Assembly: GCA_029778535.1 (NCBI GenBank)
Contig: JAKOQB010000198.1
Coordinates: 1-64,000 of the forward strand
DNA: 64,000 nucleotides
Source: Pseudomonadota bacterium
GTDB lineage: Bacteria > Pseudomonadota > Gammaproteobacteria > Burkholderiales > Burkholderiaceae_F
Direction of reading: 5' to 3'
Positions 16,877 through 25,570 of this stretch are shown here, piece after piece (position 1 is the stretch's first letter; the number at the start of each line of letters is the position of its first letter). The notes under the pieces were generated by a model. That model made no database searches. It was given only the letters and a program-made list of their open reading frames with translations, and was not told the DNA's origin. Position numbers and translations under genes: made by a program.

Positions 16877-19627
16877 ATGCATCCCGACAGGACCGCGCAG
16901 ACGACGAGCGCGCGGCACGTTCCCACCTACTGCTACAACTGCGTTGCCGGGCCGGACCTGCTGACCGTCAAGGTCAGCGGCGGCGTGGCGACCGGGATCG
17001 GGCCGAATTTCGCCGGCGTCGGCGTGCACCCGAGCGACGGCCGCCCATGCGTAAAGGCGTACGGGCTGATCCAGAAGACCTATCACCCGGCGCGCATCCT
17101 GACGCCGATGAAGCGCACCAATCCGAAGAAGGGCATCGACGAGGACCCGCGCTTCGTGCCGATCTCCTGGGACGAGGCGCTCGATACCGTCGCCGCGAAG
17201 CTGGCGGAAATCCGCGCCAAAGGTCCGCTCGATGCACAAGGGATGCCGCGCATCGCGGCGACGTTCGGCCACGGCGGCACGCCGGCCAACTACATGGGTA
17301 CCTTCCCGGCGTTCTTGAGCACGCTGGGCGCGATCGACTACAGCTTCGGCTCGGGGCAGGGTGTGAAGTGCGTTCACTCCGAGCACCTGTACGGCGAGTA
17401 CTGGCACCGTGCGTTCACCGTGTCGGCCGACACTCCCTTGTGCAACTTCAACATTTCGCTCGGCAACAACAACGAGGTGACAGGCGGGCCGTGCGCGACC
17501 TGGCGCCACGCCTCGGCGCGCGTACGCGGCATGAAGCGCGTGCAGATCGAGCCGCACCTGTCGATCACCGGCGCGGCGAGCGCCGAGTGGGTGCCGATCA
17601 AGCCGAAGACCGACGGCGCGTGCATGTTCGCGCTGATCCACGTGATGCTGCACGAGCATCCGCGCGAGCGGCTCGACCTCGAGTTCCTGCGCGACATGAC
17701 GTCGTCGCCGTACCTGGTCGGGCCGAACGGCTTCTACCTGCGCGATCCGGAATCGGGCAAGCCGCTGCTGTGGGACACGCAGCGCGACGCGGCCGTGCCG
17801 TTCGACATGCCGGGCGTCGTGCCGCTGCTCGAAGGCAGCCGGCACGTGGCGCGCGCGGTCGAGATCGGCGCCGACGACGAGCGCTGGAGCTACGAAGGGA
17901 TCGTCGCCGAGACCGCGTTTACGAAGCTCGTTGCGCACATCAAGCAATACAGCCCGGAGTGGGCCGAGAAAATCTGCGAAGTTCCCGCCGCCAAGATCCG
18001 CGCGATCGCCGGCGAGTATCTGGACAACGCGTGCATCGGCCAGACCATCGAGGTCAACGGCGAGCGGCTTCCGTACCGCCCGGTCGCCGTCACGCTCGGC
18101 AAGACGGTCAACAACGGCTGGGGCGCGTTCGAGTGCGTCTGGTCGCGCACCGTGCTCGCGGTGCTGGTGGGCGCGCTCGAAGTTCCGGGCGGCACGCTGG
18201 GCACGACGATTCGGCTGAACAAGCCGCACGAGGACCGGCACGCAAGCGTGAAGCCGGGCGTGGACGGCTTCATGGTCAACGATCTCAACCCGACGACGAA
18301 GAACAAGTGGGCGATGGGGCAGGGCGGCCGCAACGCGCACCGCACGCTGGTGCCGCTGGTGAAGGCGAGCGGTGCGTGGAGCCAGTCACTCGGGCCGACG
18401 CACCTGGCGTGGATGTTCCAGAAGGAAACGCCGGAGCACTGGCCGGCATCGAGCAAGCCGGAAATCTGGTTCGCCTATCGCACCAATCCGGCGATCTCGT
18501 TCTGGGATACGCGCGCGGTCGCGCAGACGATGGCCGGTTTCCCGTTCACCGTGTGCTTCGCGTACACGCCGGACGAGACGAATCACATGGCCGATATCCT
18601 GCTGCCGGAGGCGACCGACCTCGAATCGACGCAGCTGATCCGGCTGGGCAAGACAAAGTACGTCGAGCAGTTCTGGGAGCACGAAGGCTTCGTGCTGCGC
18701 CAGCCCGCGGTCGCGCCGCAAGGCGAGACGCGCGACTTCACCTGGATTGCGACCGAACTGGCGCGGCGCACGGGACTGCTCGCCAACTACAACGACGCGA
18801 TCAACCGCGGCGCCTGCGGCGTGGCGCTGAAGAACGATCAGCGCGACTTCGCGCTCGACCCCGCGCAGCCACATTCGGTCGACGAAATCTGGGACGCGGT
18901 GTGCAAGGCCGCGAGCCACGAGATGACGCACGGCGCCGAAGTGCACGATCTGGCGTGGTTCAAGGAACACGGCTTCATGGCCAAGCCCTTCAAGCACACG
19001 AGCTGGTACCTGTACCCGACGCTGAAGAAGAAGGGCCTGCGCTTCGAGCTGCCGTACCAGGAACGCATCCTGCGCTCCGGCCGCGAACTGGCGAACCGGC
19101 TGCACGAGCAGGGCATCGAGTGGTGGGACCGGCAGCTGCGCGAATACCAGGCGCTGCCGGTGTGGCACGATTTCCCGAAGATGTGGGAAGAGGATCTCGA
19201 GCGGCGGGGGCTGAAGCCCGCGGACTTTCCGTTCTGGCTGCTCACGACCAAGAGCATGCAGTACCACGCGGGCGGCAACGCGGCCATTCAGTTGATGGAC
19301 GAAGTGGCGGGCAACCTGCGCGGACATCGCGCGCTGGTGATCAACGCGGCCACCGCCGAGAAGCTCGGCATCGACGAGGGCGATGTGGTCGAGGTCGCCT
19401 CCGCGATCGGCACCACGCGGGGGCCGGCGATGCCCGTGCAAGGCATCCGCCCCGACACGCTGCTGATCGTCGGTCAGTTTGACCACTGGGCCACGCCATA
19501 CGCGAAGGACATGTTGGCGCCGAGCCTGAACACGATCGCGCCGATGACGCTGGAACTGACCGATGCCACCGGTTCCGGCGCCGACGTGGTGCGCGTGAAC
19601 GTGCGGAAAGTGACGCAGGATCGTTGA
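16877..19627 (+). CDS. padB: Molybdopterin oxidoreductase, PadB-like (arylacetyl-CoA:acceptor oxidoreductase catalytic subunit)
   Basis: A 916-residue DMSO-reductase-family protein. The N-terminal cluster motif is YCYNCVAGPD with Cys19 and Cys22, Asp27 where a third Cys would be, then Cys58 (PCVKAYG). The stretch KTYHPARILTPMKRTNPKKG and GSGQGVKCVHSEHLYGEYW (Cys165 is the probable Mo ligand) resemble PadB, which with PadC and PadD oxidises phenylacetyl-CoA to phenylglyoxylate in denitrifiers. The molydopterin-binding C-terminal domain (residues about 780-910) is complete. There is no Tat-type RR motif, so the enzyme faces the cytoplasm as PadB does. PadC/PadD-like genes are 18 kb downstream, which is unusual. 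Family is sure, the substrate is inferred. Confidence 0.65.
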   Translation: MHPDRTAQTTSARHVPTYCYNCVAGPDLLTVKVSGGVATGIGPNFAGVGVHPSDGRPCVKAYGLIQKTYHPARILTPMKRTNPKKGIDEDPRFVPISWDEALDTVAAKLAEIRAKGPLDAQGMPRIAATFGHGGTPANYMGTFPAFLSTLGAIDYSFGSGQGVKCVHSEHLYGEYWHRAFTVSADTPLCNFNISLGNNNEVTGGPCATWRHASARVRGMKRVQIEPHLSITGAASAEWVPIKPKTDGACMFALIHVMLHEHPRERLDLEFLRDMTSSPYLVGPNGFYLRDPESGKPLLWDTQRDAAVPFDMPGVVPLLEGSRHVARAVEIGADDERWSYEGIVAETAFTKLVAHIKQYSPEWAEKICEVPAAKIRAIAGEYLDNACIGQTIEVNGERLPYRPVAVTLGKTVNNGWGAFECVWSRTVLAVLVGALEVPGGTLGTTIRLNKPHEDRHASVKPGVDGFMVNDLNPTTKNKWAMGQGGRNAHRTLVPLVKASGAWSQSLGPTHLAWMFQKETPEHWPASSKPEIWFAYRTNPAISFWDTRAVAQTMAGFPFTVCFAYTPDETNHMADILLPEATDLESTQLIRLGKTKYVEQFWEHEGFVLRQPAVAPQGETRDFTWIATELARRTGLLANYNDAINRGACGVALKNDQRDFALDPAQPHSVDEIWDAVCKAASHEMTHGAEVHDLAWFKEHGFMAKPFKHTSWYLYPTLKKKGLRFELPYQERILRSGRELANRLHEQGIEWWDRQLREYQALPVWHDFPKMWEEDLERRGLKPADFPFWLLTTKSMQYHAGGNAAIQLMDEVAGNLRGHRALVINAATAEKLGIDEGDVVEVASAIGTTRGPAMPVQGIRPDTLLIVGQFDHWATPYAKDMLAPSLNTIAPMTLELTDATGSGADVVRVNVRKVTQDR

Positions 19628-19651
19628 TGAAGGAGTACGTCACTGGCACGG

Positions 19652-19735
19652 AATGGCGTCGCTCCCGCGCAAGCGGGAATCCAGACGCTTCGTCGCGGAG
19701 GCCTGGGTCCCCGCTTCCGCGGGGACGACACGGCG
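19652..19735. repeat. Intergenic palindromic repeat (GCTCCCGCGCAAGCGGGA type)
   Basis: Two small palindromes, CTCCCGCGCAAGCGGGA at about 19662-19678 and GGTCCCCGCTTCCGCGGGGAC at about 19707-19727, make up the gap between the molybdoenzyme and the DUF4863 gene. Frames through them give the low-complexity peptides typical of this dispersed repeat. A related copy lies at 60358-60440. Confidence 0.75.
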
Positions 19736-19751
19736 GGCTGGCGGGACGACG

Positions 19752-20222
19752 ATGACACTTGACGAGTTCCGCCCGCTGCTGCGACCGGTGACCGATGCGA
19801 TCGCCGGCGAGGCGCTCACGCCCGCGCTCGCCGACCAACTCGACCGCAGGATTCCGCCGTCGTCGGCCGAGTTCAAGGCGATCGAAGCCGCGTGTCATGC
19901 CGCGATCGCCGCCGGCTGGATGTGCGCGCAGGGCGGCGCAGGCCGGCGCTTCGGGCGCGTGATCGAACCCACCCGGCAGACCGCGAACCTGAGTGTCGAC
20001 GTGGTCGACCTGACCGACATCGTCGGCCCGCATCACAGGCATCCGAACGGCGAGGTGTGCATGGTCATGCCGGTGACGCCGACCGCGCGCTTCGACGGCA
20101 AGGGCGCGGGGTGGAAGGTGTATCCGCCCGGTTCCGCGCACCGCCCGACCGTCACCGACGGCCGCGCGCTGGTGCTCTACCTGCTGCCCGACGGCAAGAT
20201 CGAGTTTACCGGGCAGGCCTGA
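19752..20222 (+). CDS. DUF4863 family protein (4-hydroxylaminobenzoate lyase-like)
   Basis: This 156-residue protein ends in a cupin-like segment with GPHHRHPNGEVCMVMPV, whose histidines could bind metal, and PPGSAHRPTVTDGRALVLYLLPDG. That pattern fits DUF4863, which includes PnbB, the 4-hydroxylaminobenzoate lyase of p-nitrobenzoate degradation. DUF4863 genes are also found beside benzoyl-CoA pathways, and here the neighbours are a 4-HBT thioesterase and an aryl/acyl-CoA ligase. Its role here is therefore more likely detoxification or an accessory step for benzoate-type compounds than nitrobenzoate use. The ATG at 19752 is used because the upstream frame is repeat sequence. Confidence 0.7.
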   Translation: MTLDEFRPLLRPVTDAIAGEALTPALADQLDRRIPPSSAEFKAIEAACHAAIAAGWMCAQGGAGRRFGRVIEPTRQTANLSVDVVDLTDIVGPHHRHPNGEVCMVMPVTPTARFDGKGAGWKVYPPGSAHRPTVTDGRALVLYLLPDGKIEFTGQA

Positions 20223-20326
20223 CGCGCGGGGCATCGCGCCGCCGCGCGACCAACGCGATTCGCGCTCCTCATGCCGCCGCGATGCGGGTAGGCTGCGGGC
20301 TTCGGTGTCCGACAGCAAGCGCGACC

Positions 20327-20749
20327 GTGAGCGAGCCCAGTGCCTTCGTGCGGGAGAAGCTGATTCGCTTCCACCACTGCGATCCGGCGGGGATCGTCTT
20401 TTATCCGCAGTACTTCGTGCTGTTCCACGAACTGGTGGAGGACTGGTTCAACCACGGGCTGGGCTGGCGCTATTCCGAATTCGTGTCGACGCAGCGGCTC
20501 GGGCTGCCGATGGTCCGCGTCGAGACCGACTTCCTTTCGCCCAGCACGATCGGCGAGACGCTGCGCCTGAGCCTGGGCGTCAAGCGCATCGGGCGCAGCT
20601 CGCTCACTTTCGCGGTCGAGGCCACGGCGGGCGGAACGGCGCGTGCACGCGCGCTGCTGACGGTCGTGCTGGCCACGATCGACGGGCTGCATTCCGTCCC
20701 GATCCCGGGGTCGCTGCGGTCGCGCATCGCCGAGTTCGTCATCGAATGA
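20327..20749 (+). CDS. 4-hydroxybenzoyl-CoA thioesterase-family (hot-dog) protein
   Basis: A 140-residue hot-dog-fold protein. The active-site segment RFHHCDPAGIVFYPQYF contains the Asp of the 4-HBT (Pseudomonas CBS3-type) catalytic motif, and DFLSPSTIGETLRL is the usual following strand. It would hydrolyse an aromatic acyl-CoA, releasing CoA if benzoyl- or hydroxybenzoyl-CoA accumulates. The start is the GTG at 20327, which gives the family length, since no ATG is available near. It sits 21 bases upstream of a CoA ligase. Confidence 0.82.
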   Translation: MSEPSAFVREKLIRFHHCDPAGIVFYPQYFVLFHELVEDWFNHGLGWRYSEFVSTQRLGLPMVRVETDFLSPSTIGETLRLSLGVKRIGRSSLTFAVEATAGGTARARALLTVVLATIDGLHSVPIPGSLRSRIAEFVIE

Positions 20750-20770
20750 CCGCACGCAAGGAGACACACG

Positions 20771-22294
20771 ATGAACCTGGCATCCGCGCTCGAGGGGCAC
20801 GCCGCTGCCGATCCGGACCGGGTCGCGGTGCGCTTCGAGGGCCGCTCGATTACGTACGCGGCGCTCAACTGCGACGCGACGCGGCTGGCCGACGCGTTGC
20901 GCAGGCAAGGCATCGGCGCAGGCGAGCGCGTGGCGCTGTTCCTGCCGAACATCCCCGAGTTCATCACCGCGTACTACGCGGCGCAGAAGCTCGGAGCGAT
21001 CGTGGTGACGATCAACGCGATCTTCAAGACCGAGGAGGTGCGCTACCTGCTCGACGATTCGGGCGCGGCGGCGGTGTTCACGACGGACGAGCTGTCGAAG
21101 TTCGTCCCGCCCGACTGCAGGGCGCTGCGGCTGCGCGTGCTCGTCGACGGCACGCCGGCCGCAGGCTGGACCGCGCTCGACGGCTTGATCGCGCAGGGCG
21201 CGGAGAGCTTCGTCTCGGTGCCGCGCGCGGCGGACGACGACGCGGCGCTCCTGTACTCGTCCGGCACCACCGGCTTTCCGAAGGGCGTGGTGCTGACCCA
21301 GCACAACATTCACTCCAACATTGCGCTCGCCGCGCGCTACTCCAACTACCGTCCCGGCGACCGGCTGGCGTTGTTCCTGCCGCTGTTCCACGTCTACGGG
21401 CAGAACTACATCATGAACGCGGCGTTCGTCGCCGGTTCGACCCTCGTGCTGATCCGCCGCTTCGTTCCCGACGTGGTGCTGGCCGCGATCGGGCAGGAGC
21501 GCATCACGCACTTCTTCGCGGTACCCACGATCTTCATCGCGCTGCTGGCGCTGGACCTCACGCGCTACGACCTGTCGTCGCTGCGCTACGAGATGTCGGC
21601 CGCCGCGACGATGCCGGAGGAGATCTCGCGCCGCTGGACCGAGCGCTTCGGCCGCCGCGTGTACGAGGGCTACGGGCTGACCGAGTGCTCGCCGTTCGCC
21701 TGCTACAACGACGTGAGCGAGCACCGCTTCGGCTCGGTCGGCCGCGCCGTCGAGGGCTTCGAGCTCAGGGTCTTCGACGAGTTCGACCGCGAATTGCCGC
21801 CGGGCGAATCAGGCGAGATAGTGATCCGCGGCAGCGGCGTGATGAAGGGCTACTGGAACAGGCCCGACGATACCGCGCGTGCGCTGCGCGGCGGCTGGCT
21901 GCACTCGGGCGACATGGGGCGGATGGACAAGGACGGATACGTATTCATCGTCGACCGCGTGAAGGACATGATCAACGTCTCGGGGTTCAAGGTGTGGCCG
22001 GCCGAAATCGAGCAATACCTGTACCGGATGCCGGGCGTGCTCGAAGCCGCGGTGTACGGCATCGCCGATGCGCAGCACGGTGAGCAGGTCGCGGTCGCGC
22101 TGGTGCCGCGCCCGGACAGCAAGGTGACGCCGCAGGACGTGATCGACTATTGCCGCCGGAACATCGCCGCGTACAAGGTACCGGCGCTGGTGGACATCGT
22201 GTCTGAGCTGCCGAAGAGCCCGAGCGGCAAGCTGCTCAAGCGCGTGCTGCGCGAGCGCCACGCCGCCACGCACAGCGCAAGCAGGAGCCCGTGA
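20771..22294 (+). CDS. AMP-forming acyl/aryl-CoA ligase
   Basis: The 507-residue ANL-superfamily enzyme activates a carboxylic acid with ATP and CoA. Motif A3 is LLYSSGTTGFPKGV, A5 YEGYGLTECSP, A7 LHSGDMGRMDKDGY, A8 RVKDMINVSGFKVWPAEIE, and the catalytic A10 lysine is in PKSPSGKLLKR. Overall it resembles medium/long-chain fatty acyl-CoA ligases more than dedicated benzoate- or phenylacetate-CoA ligases, so the acid is not assigned. Context (4-HBT thioesterase, PadB-like and phenylglyoxylate-dehydrogenase-like genes) makes an aryl or aryl-alkanoic acid plausible. It begins after AAGGAGACACACG, a strong ribosome-binding site. Confidence 0.85.
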   Translation: MNLASALEGHAAADPDRVAVRFEGRSITYAALNCDATRLADALRRQGIGAGERVALFLPNIPEFITAYYAAQKLGAIVVTINAIFKTEEVRYLLDDSGAAAVFTTDELSKFVPPDCRALRLRVLVDGTPAAGWTALDGLIAQGAESFVSVPRAADDDAALLYSSGTTGFPKGVVLTQHNIHSNIALAARYSNYRPGDRLALFLPLFHVYGQNYIMNAAFVAGSTLVLIRRFVPDVVLAAIGQERITHFFAVPTIFIALLALDLTRYDLSSLRYEMSAAATMPEEISRRWTERFGRRVYEGYGLTECSPFACYNDVSEHRFGSVGRAVEGFELRVFDEFDRELPPGESGEIVIRGSGVMKGYWNRPDDTARALRGGWLHSGDMGRMDKDGYVFIVDRVKDMINVSGFKVWPAEIEQYLYRMPGVLEAAVYGIADAQHGEQVAVALVPRPDSKVTPQDVIDYCRRNIAAYKVPALVDIVSELPKSPSGKLLKRVLRERHAATHSASRSP

Positions 22295-22332
22295 CCGACC
22301 GATGGCGCCGATCGAAGGCAGCGGCTGGACGT

Positions 22333-23277
22333 TCATGCCGTCACCCGGTTGGCGCCGTTCGCGCGGCGGCCGAACAGCCGCCGCAGCACGCCGCGCAACC
22401 ATGCGTGCGCCGGATCGCCGGTGACCGACTGGTGCCACAGCATCCGCACCTCGTACTCGGGCGCGAGCTCCGGCAGCTCCCACACGCGCACCTCGTAACG
22501 CGGCGCGAGCGAGCGCGCATACATCAGCGGAACCAGCGCCAGCAGGTCGGTGCGCGTGACGATCTCCGGCAGCGCGCCGTAGTGCCGCGCGCGCAGCAGC
22601 GGTTTGTCGGCAAGCTTCAGCCGCTTGAGCATCAGCTCGATGCCGCCGTGGAATGTCGCCGTTGGCGCTGCCACCGCCAGCGCCGACCTCGCGAGTTGTT
22701 TCGCGTTCAATGAGCGGCCGCCACGGCCCGGCGGCGGCGTCCAGTCCGGCGCGCTGATCGCGACGAAGCGCTCCTGGAACAGCGACTCGCTGGCGATGCC
22801 GCTGTGCGCCGGCTGCAGGATGCCGATCGCCAGATCGATGTCGCGCGCTTCGAGCGCCGTGCTCACGCGCTCTGCGGCGACGGCGACGTTGGTGATCTGC
22901 GCGCCGGGCGCGTCGCTCCTGAGCGCCTCGGCCAGCGGCGGCAGGAACAGGATCTCGCCGAGGTCCGACAGCGACAGCCGCCAGTGCGCGCGGCTGGTCG
23001 CGGGATCGAATGCCTCGGCGCTGTGCACGGCGGATTCGAGCGCCTGCAGCTGCGCGATCACCGCGGGCGCGACGCGCTGCGCGGTGCGCGTCGGGTGCAG
23101 CCCGCGCGGCGAACGCACGAACAGCTCGTCGCTGAAGAACTCGCGCAGCCGCGCCAGCGCATTGCTCGTCGCCGGCTGCGAGAGCGCAAGCTGGCGGCCG
23201 GCCTCGGTGACCGAGCCGGTGCGGTACACGGCAGCCAGCACGCGCAGCAGGTTCAGGTCGAGCTGACGGAAGTTCAT
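22333..23277 (-). CDS. LysR-family transcriptional regulator
   Basis: A 314-residue regulator whose N-terminal winged HTH reads NFRQLDLNLLRVLAAVYRTGSVTEAGRQLALSQPATSNALARLRE, followed by a substrate-binding-like domain (residues 90-300). The opening LDLNLL is typical of the NodD/NahR subgroup, many members of which sense aromatic acids. It is divergent from the phenylglyoxylate-dehydrogenase-like operon with only 95 bases between start codons, so it is the likely activator of that operon. Start at 23277 is fixed by the conserved MNFRQLDLNLL beginning. Confidence 0.9.
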   Translation of the reverse strand: MNFRQLDLNLLRVLAAVYRTGSVTEAGRQLALSQPATSNALARLREFFSDELFVRSPRGLHPTRTAQRVAPAVIAQLQALESAVHSAEAFDPATSRAHWRLSLSDLGEILFLPPLAEALRSDAPGAQITNVAVAAERVSTALEARDIDLAIGILQPAHSGIASESLFQERFVAISAPDWTPPPGRGGRSLNAKQLARSALAVAAPTATFHGGIELMLKRLKLADKPLLRARHYGALPEIVTRTDLLALVPLMYARSLAPRYEVRVWELPELAPEYEVRMLWHQSVTGDPAHAWLRGVLRRLFGRRANGANRVTA

Positions 23278-23296
23278 GCGCCGGTATCCGAATCGT

Positions 23297-23311
23297 GAAT
23301 GCAGCGCATTC
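23297..23311. promoter_or_regulatory. Likely LysR binding palindrome GAATGC-AGC-GCATTC
   Basis: A perfect 6-base inverted repeat with 3-base spacer sits in the 95-base divergent promoter between the LysR gene and the gamma subunit. Its size and place fit the recognition site of a LysR-type regulator. Confidence 0.55.
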
Positions 23312-23372
23312 TGACAATCAATTGGACGAATGGCCAGCGGCGGCCTAGATTGGCGCGCACGGGGAGGCACAG

Positions 23373-23930
23373 GTGCTGCAGATCATGATCCAGGGCCGCG
23401 GCGGGCAGGGCGCGCAGACCGCGGGCAACCTGCTGGCTATGGCTTTCTTCGCCGAGGGCCGGCAGGTGCAGGCGTTTTCCAGCTACGGCGGCGCACGCCG
23501 CGGCACGCCGGTCAATTCGTACCTCCGCGTCGACGACAAGCCGATCCGCCTGCGCTGCGACATCGAGCAGGCCGACGCGATCCTCTGCTTCGACGCCAGC
23601 CTGCTGCAGGGACCGCTGCTCGCGATTGCGCGGCCCGACACGCTGATCGTCGTGAATTCCGCGAGGACCTCGGCCGAGTATGCGCGCGCTCTGCCGGGCT
23701 ACCGCGTGATTCCCGTCGACGGGCTCGGTATCTCGCGCCGCAACGGGTTGGGGCGGATCGTCAATTCGGCGCTGCTCGGCGCGCTCGCGCGCGCGATCGG
23801 GGCGCCGTCACTCGACGTGCTGACGCGCACGCTGACCGAGGAGGCGCCGAAGCTGCACGACCAGAACATCGCCGCGTGCGAAGAAGGCTTCCGCTGGGTC
23901 GACTCGCAGTTGCAAAGGGCCGCCGCATGA
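23373..23930 (+). CDS. padE: 2-oxoacid:acceptor oxidoreductase gamma subunit (phenylglyoxylate dehydrogenase PadE-like)
   Basis: This 185-residue protein is the gamma domain of the pyruvate:ferredoxin oxidoreductase superfamily: IMIQGRGGQGAQTAGNLLAMA at the start, then FSSYGGARRGTPVNSYLRV, and a final helix-rich part. It helps bind CoA at the interface with the TPP subunit. The GTG start at 23373 follows GGGGAGG. It is first in a tightly coupled gene set (gamma, flavoprotein/ferredoxin, alpha, beta), the composition of the NAD-dependent phenylglyoxylate dehydrogenase of denitrifying aromatic degraders, which makes benzoyl-CoA. The specific substrate is inferred from this composition and the neighbours. 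Confidence 0.65.
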   Translation: MLQIMIQGRGGQGAQTAGNLLAMAFFAEGRQVQAFSSYGGARRGTPVNSYLRVDDKPIRLRCDIEQADAILCFDASLLQGPLLAIARPDTLIVVNSARTSAEYARALPGYRVIPVDGLGISRRNGLGRIVNSALLGALARAIGAPSLDVLTRTLTEEAPKLHDQNIAACEEGFRWVDSQLQRAAA

Positions 23931-25570
23931 GCGCGCCGATCCCCCCGATCTGGACCACCGGCTCGACCGAGGTCTTCAAGACCGGCACGTGGCGCGCGGC
24001 GCTGCCGCAGCACATCCGCGCGCCGTCGCCGTGCCACGCCGCGTGTCCGGTCAACGGCGACATCGCCGACTGGATCGGCCGCGCGCGCGGTCGCGACTAT
24101 CGCGGCGCATGGGACGTGCTGGCGCGCAACAACCCGTTTCCCGCGATCGCCGGCCGCATCTGCCATCACCCGTGCGAGTCCGCGTGCAACCGCGCCGAGT
24201 TCGACGAGCCGCTCGCGATCTGCAAGCTGGAGCGCTTCGTCGGCGATCTGGCGCTCGCGGAAGGCTGGACATATGACAAGCCGGTCGAGACGCGCAGCGA
24301 GCGCATCGCCGTCGTCGGCGGCGGTCCGTCGGGCTTGTCCGCGGCGTATCAGCTCGCGCGGCGCGGCTATCGAGTGACGCTGTTCGAAGCGCAGTCGCAG
24401 CTCGGCGGGCTGATGCGCTACGGAATTCCGCCGTACCGGCTCGCGCGCAGCGTGCTCGACGGCGAGATCGCGCGCATCGTCGCGCTCGGCGTCCAGGTGC
24501 GCTGCGGTGCATCGCTCGACACGCCCGCCGATCTCGAACGGCTGCGCGGCGAATACGACGCGGTGTACGTCGCGATCGGCGCACGCAGACCCAAGCGGCT
24601 GCCGCAACTCGACTGCGCCCAGCCATGGGTGATGGATGGCGCCGAGTATCTGGCGCGTTGCGCACGCGGCGAGAAGCCCGCGCTCGGCAAGCGCGTGGTC
24701 GTGATCGGCGGCGGCAGCGCCGCGCTCGACGCCGCGCGCAGCGCGCGGCGCGCGGGACACGATGTGACGATCCTTGCGCTGGAGAAGACCGCGCAGATGC
24801 CGGCGCAGCGCGAAGAGATCGACGAGGCGCTGGAGGAAGGCATCGTGCTGGTCGCGGGTGCGATGCTGACCCAGGCCGTTTCCCGCGAGGGCCGCGGCGT
24901 GCGGCTCAACTGCGTGCGCGTGCGCTTCGAACCCGGTTTGCAGCGCGGCCAGTTCACGGTGACGCCGGTCGCCGACAGCGAGTTCGTGCTCGAAGCCGAC
25001 GCGATCGTTCCTTCCATCGGCCAGGACCCGGACCTCACCGCGCTGCAGGCGCTGGACAGCACAGGCGCGCTGCTGAAGGTCGATGCGCGCCAGGCCACCA
25101 GCGCCGAGCGCGTGTATGCCGGCGGCGACGTGACGAGCATGGCGCGCTTCGTGACCGAGGCGATCGGCATGGGCAAACGCGCGGCGCTGGAGATCGACCG
25201 CGTCTTGCGCGCGCGCGCGAGTGTGCCGGCGAACGGCGAGTCGATCGTCAGCCTCAGCGCGATCGCCACCGCGTACTACGCCAAGCAGCCGCGCCCGGCC
25301 GAAGGCCATCTCGACCCGGCGCAGCGACTGAAGAGCGAACTGGAAGTGCAGCTCGGCTTCGATGTCGACACCGCGCTCGCCGAAACCGAGCGCTGCTTCT
25401 CGTGCGGCACCTGCATCCTGTGCGACAACTGCGTCAACGTCTGTCCCGATCTCGCGGTCAAGCGCGACGGCGCCGGCTACCTCGTGCTCGCCGACTACTG
25501 CAAGGGCTGCGGCCTGTGCGTGAAGGAATGCCCGACCGGTTCGATGAAGATGGTCGAGGAGGTCAGATGA
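23927..25570 (+). CDS. padH: FAD/NAD(P) oxidoreductase with C-terminal 2[4Fe-4S] ferredoxin domain (PadH-PadF-like fusion)
   Basis: The 547-residue protein is built like glutamate synthase small subunit. An N-terminal cysteine domain has CHAACPVNGDIADWIGRARG and CHHPCESACNRAEFDEPL. An FAD site IAVVGGGPSGLSAAYQLARRG and an NAD(P) site RVVVIGGGSAALDAARSARRAG follow. The last 70 residues add a ferredoxin with CFSCGTCILCDNCVNVCP and YCKGCGLCVKECPTG. It would carry electrons from the oxidoreductase core to NAD+. In the characterised phenylglyoxylate dehydrogenase the flavoprotein and the small ferredoxin are separate subunits, so this looks like a gene fusion. Start ATG overlaps the gamma stop, and its stop overlaps the alpha start. 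Confidence 0.75.
   Translation: MSAPIPPIWTTGSTEVFKTGTWRAALPQHIRAPSPCHAACPVNGDIADWIGRARGRDYRGAWDVLARNNPFPAIAGRICHHPCESACNRAEFDEPLAICKLERFVGDLALAEGWTYDKPVETRSERIAVVGGGPSGLSAAYQLARRGYRVTLFEAQSQLGGLMRYGIPPYRLARSVLDGEIARIVALGVQVRCGASLDTPADLERLRGEYDAVYVAIGARRPKRLPQLDCAQPWVMDGAEYLARCARGEKPALGKRVVVIGGGSAALDAARSARRAGHDVTILALEKTAQMPAQREEIDEALEEGIVLVAGAMLTQAVSREGRGVRLNCVRVRFEPGLQRGQFTVTPVADSEFVLEADAIVPSIGQDPDLTALQALDSTGALLKVDARQATSAERVYAGGDVTSMARFVTEAIGMGKRAALEIDRVLRARASVPANGESIVSLSAIATAYYAKQPRPAEGHLDPAQRLKSELEVQLGFDVDTALAETERCFSCGTCILCDNCVNVCPDLAVKRDGAGYLVLADYCKGCGLCVKECPTGSMKMVEEVR

Noticed and set aside
16625-18340. A 571-codon minus-strand frame across padB and parA
   Set aside because: Composition (Arg, His, Val, Asp) is that of an antisense shadow, and padB in the other strand has unmistakable motifs.
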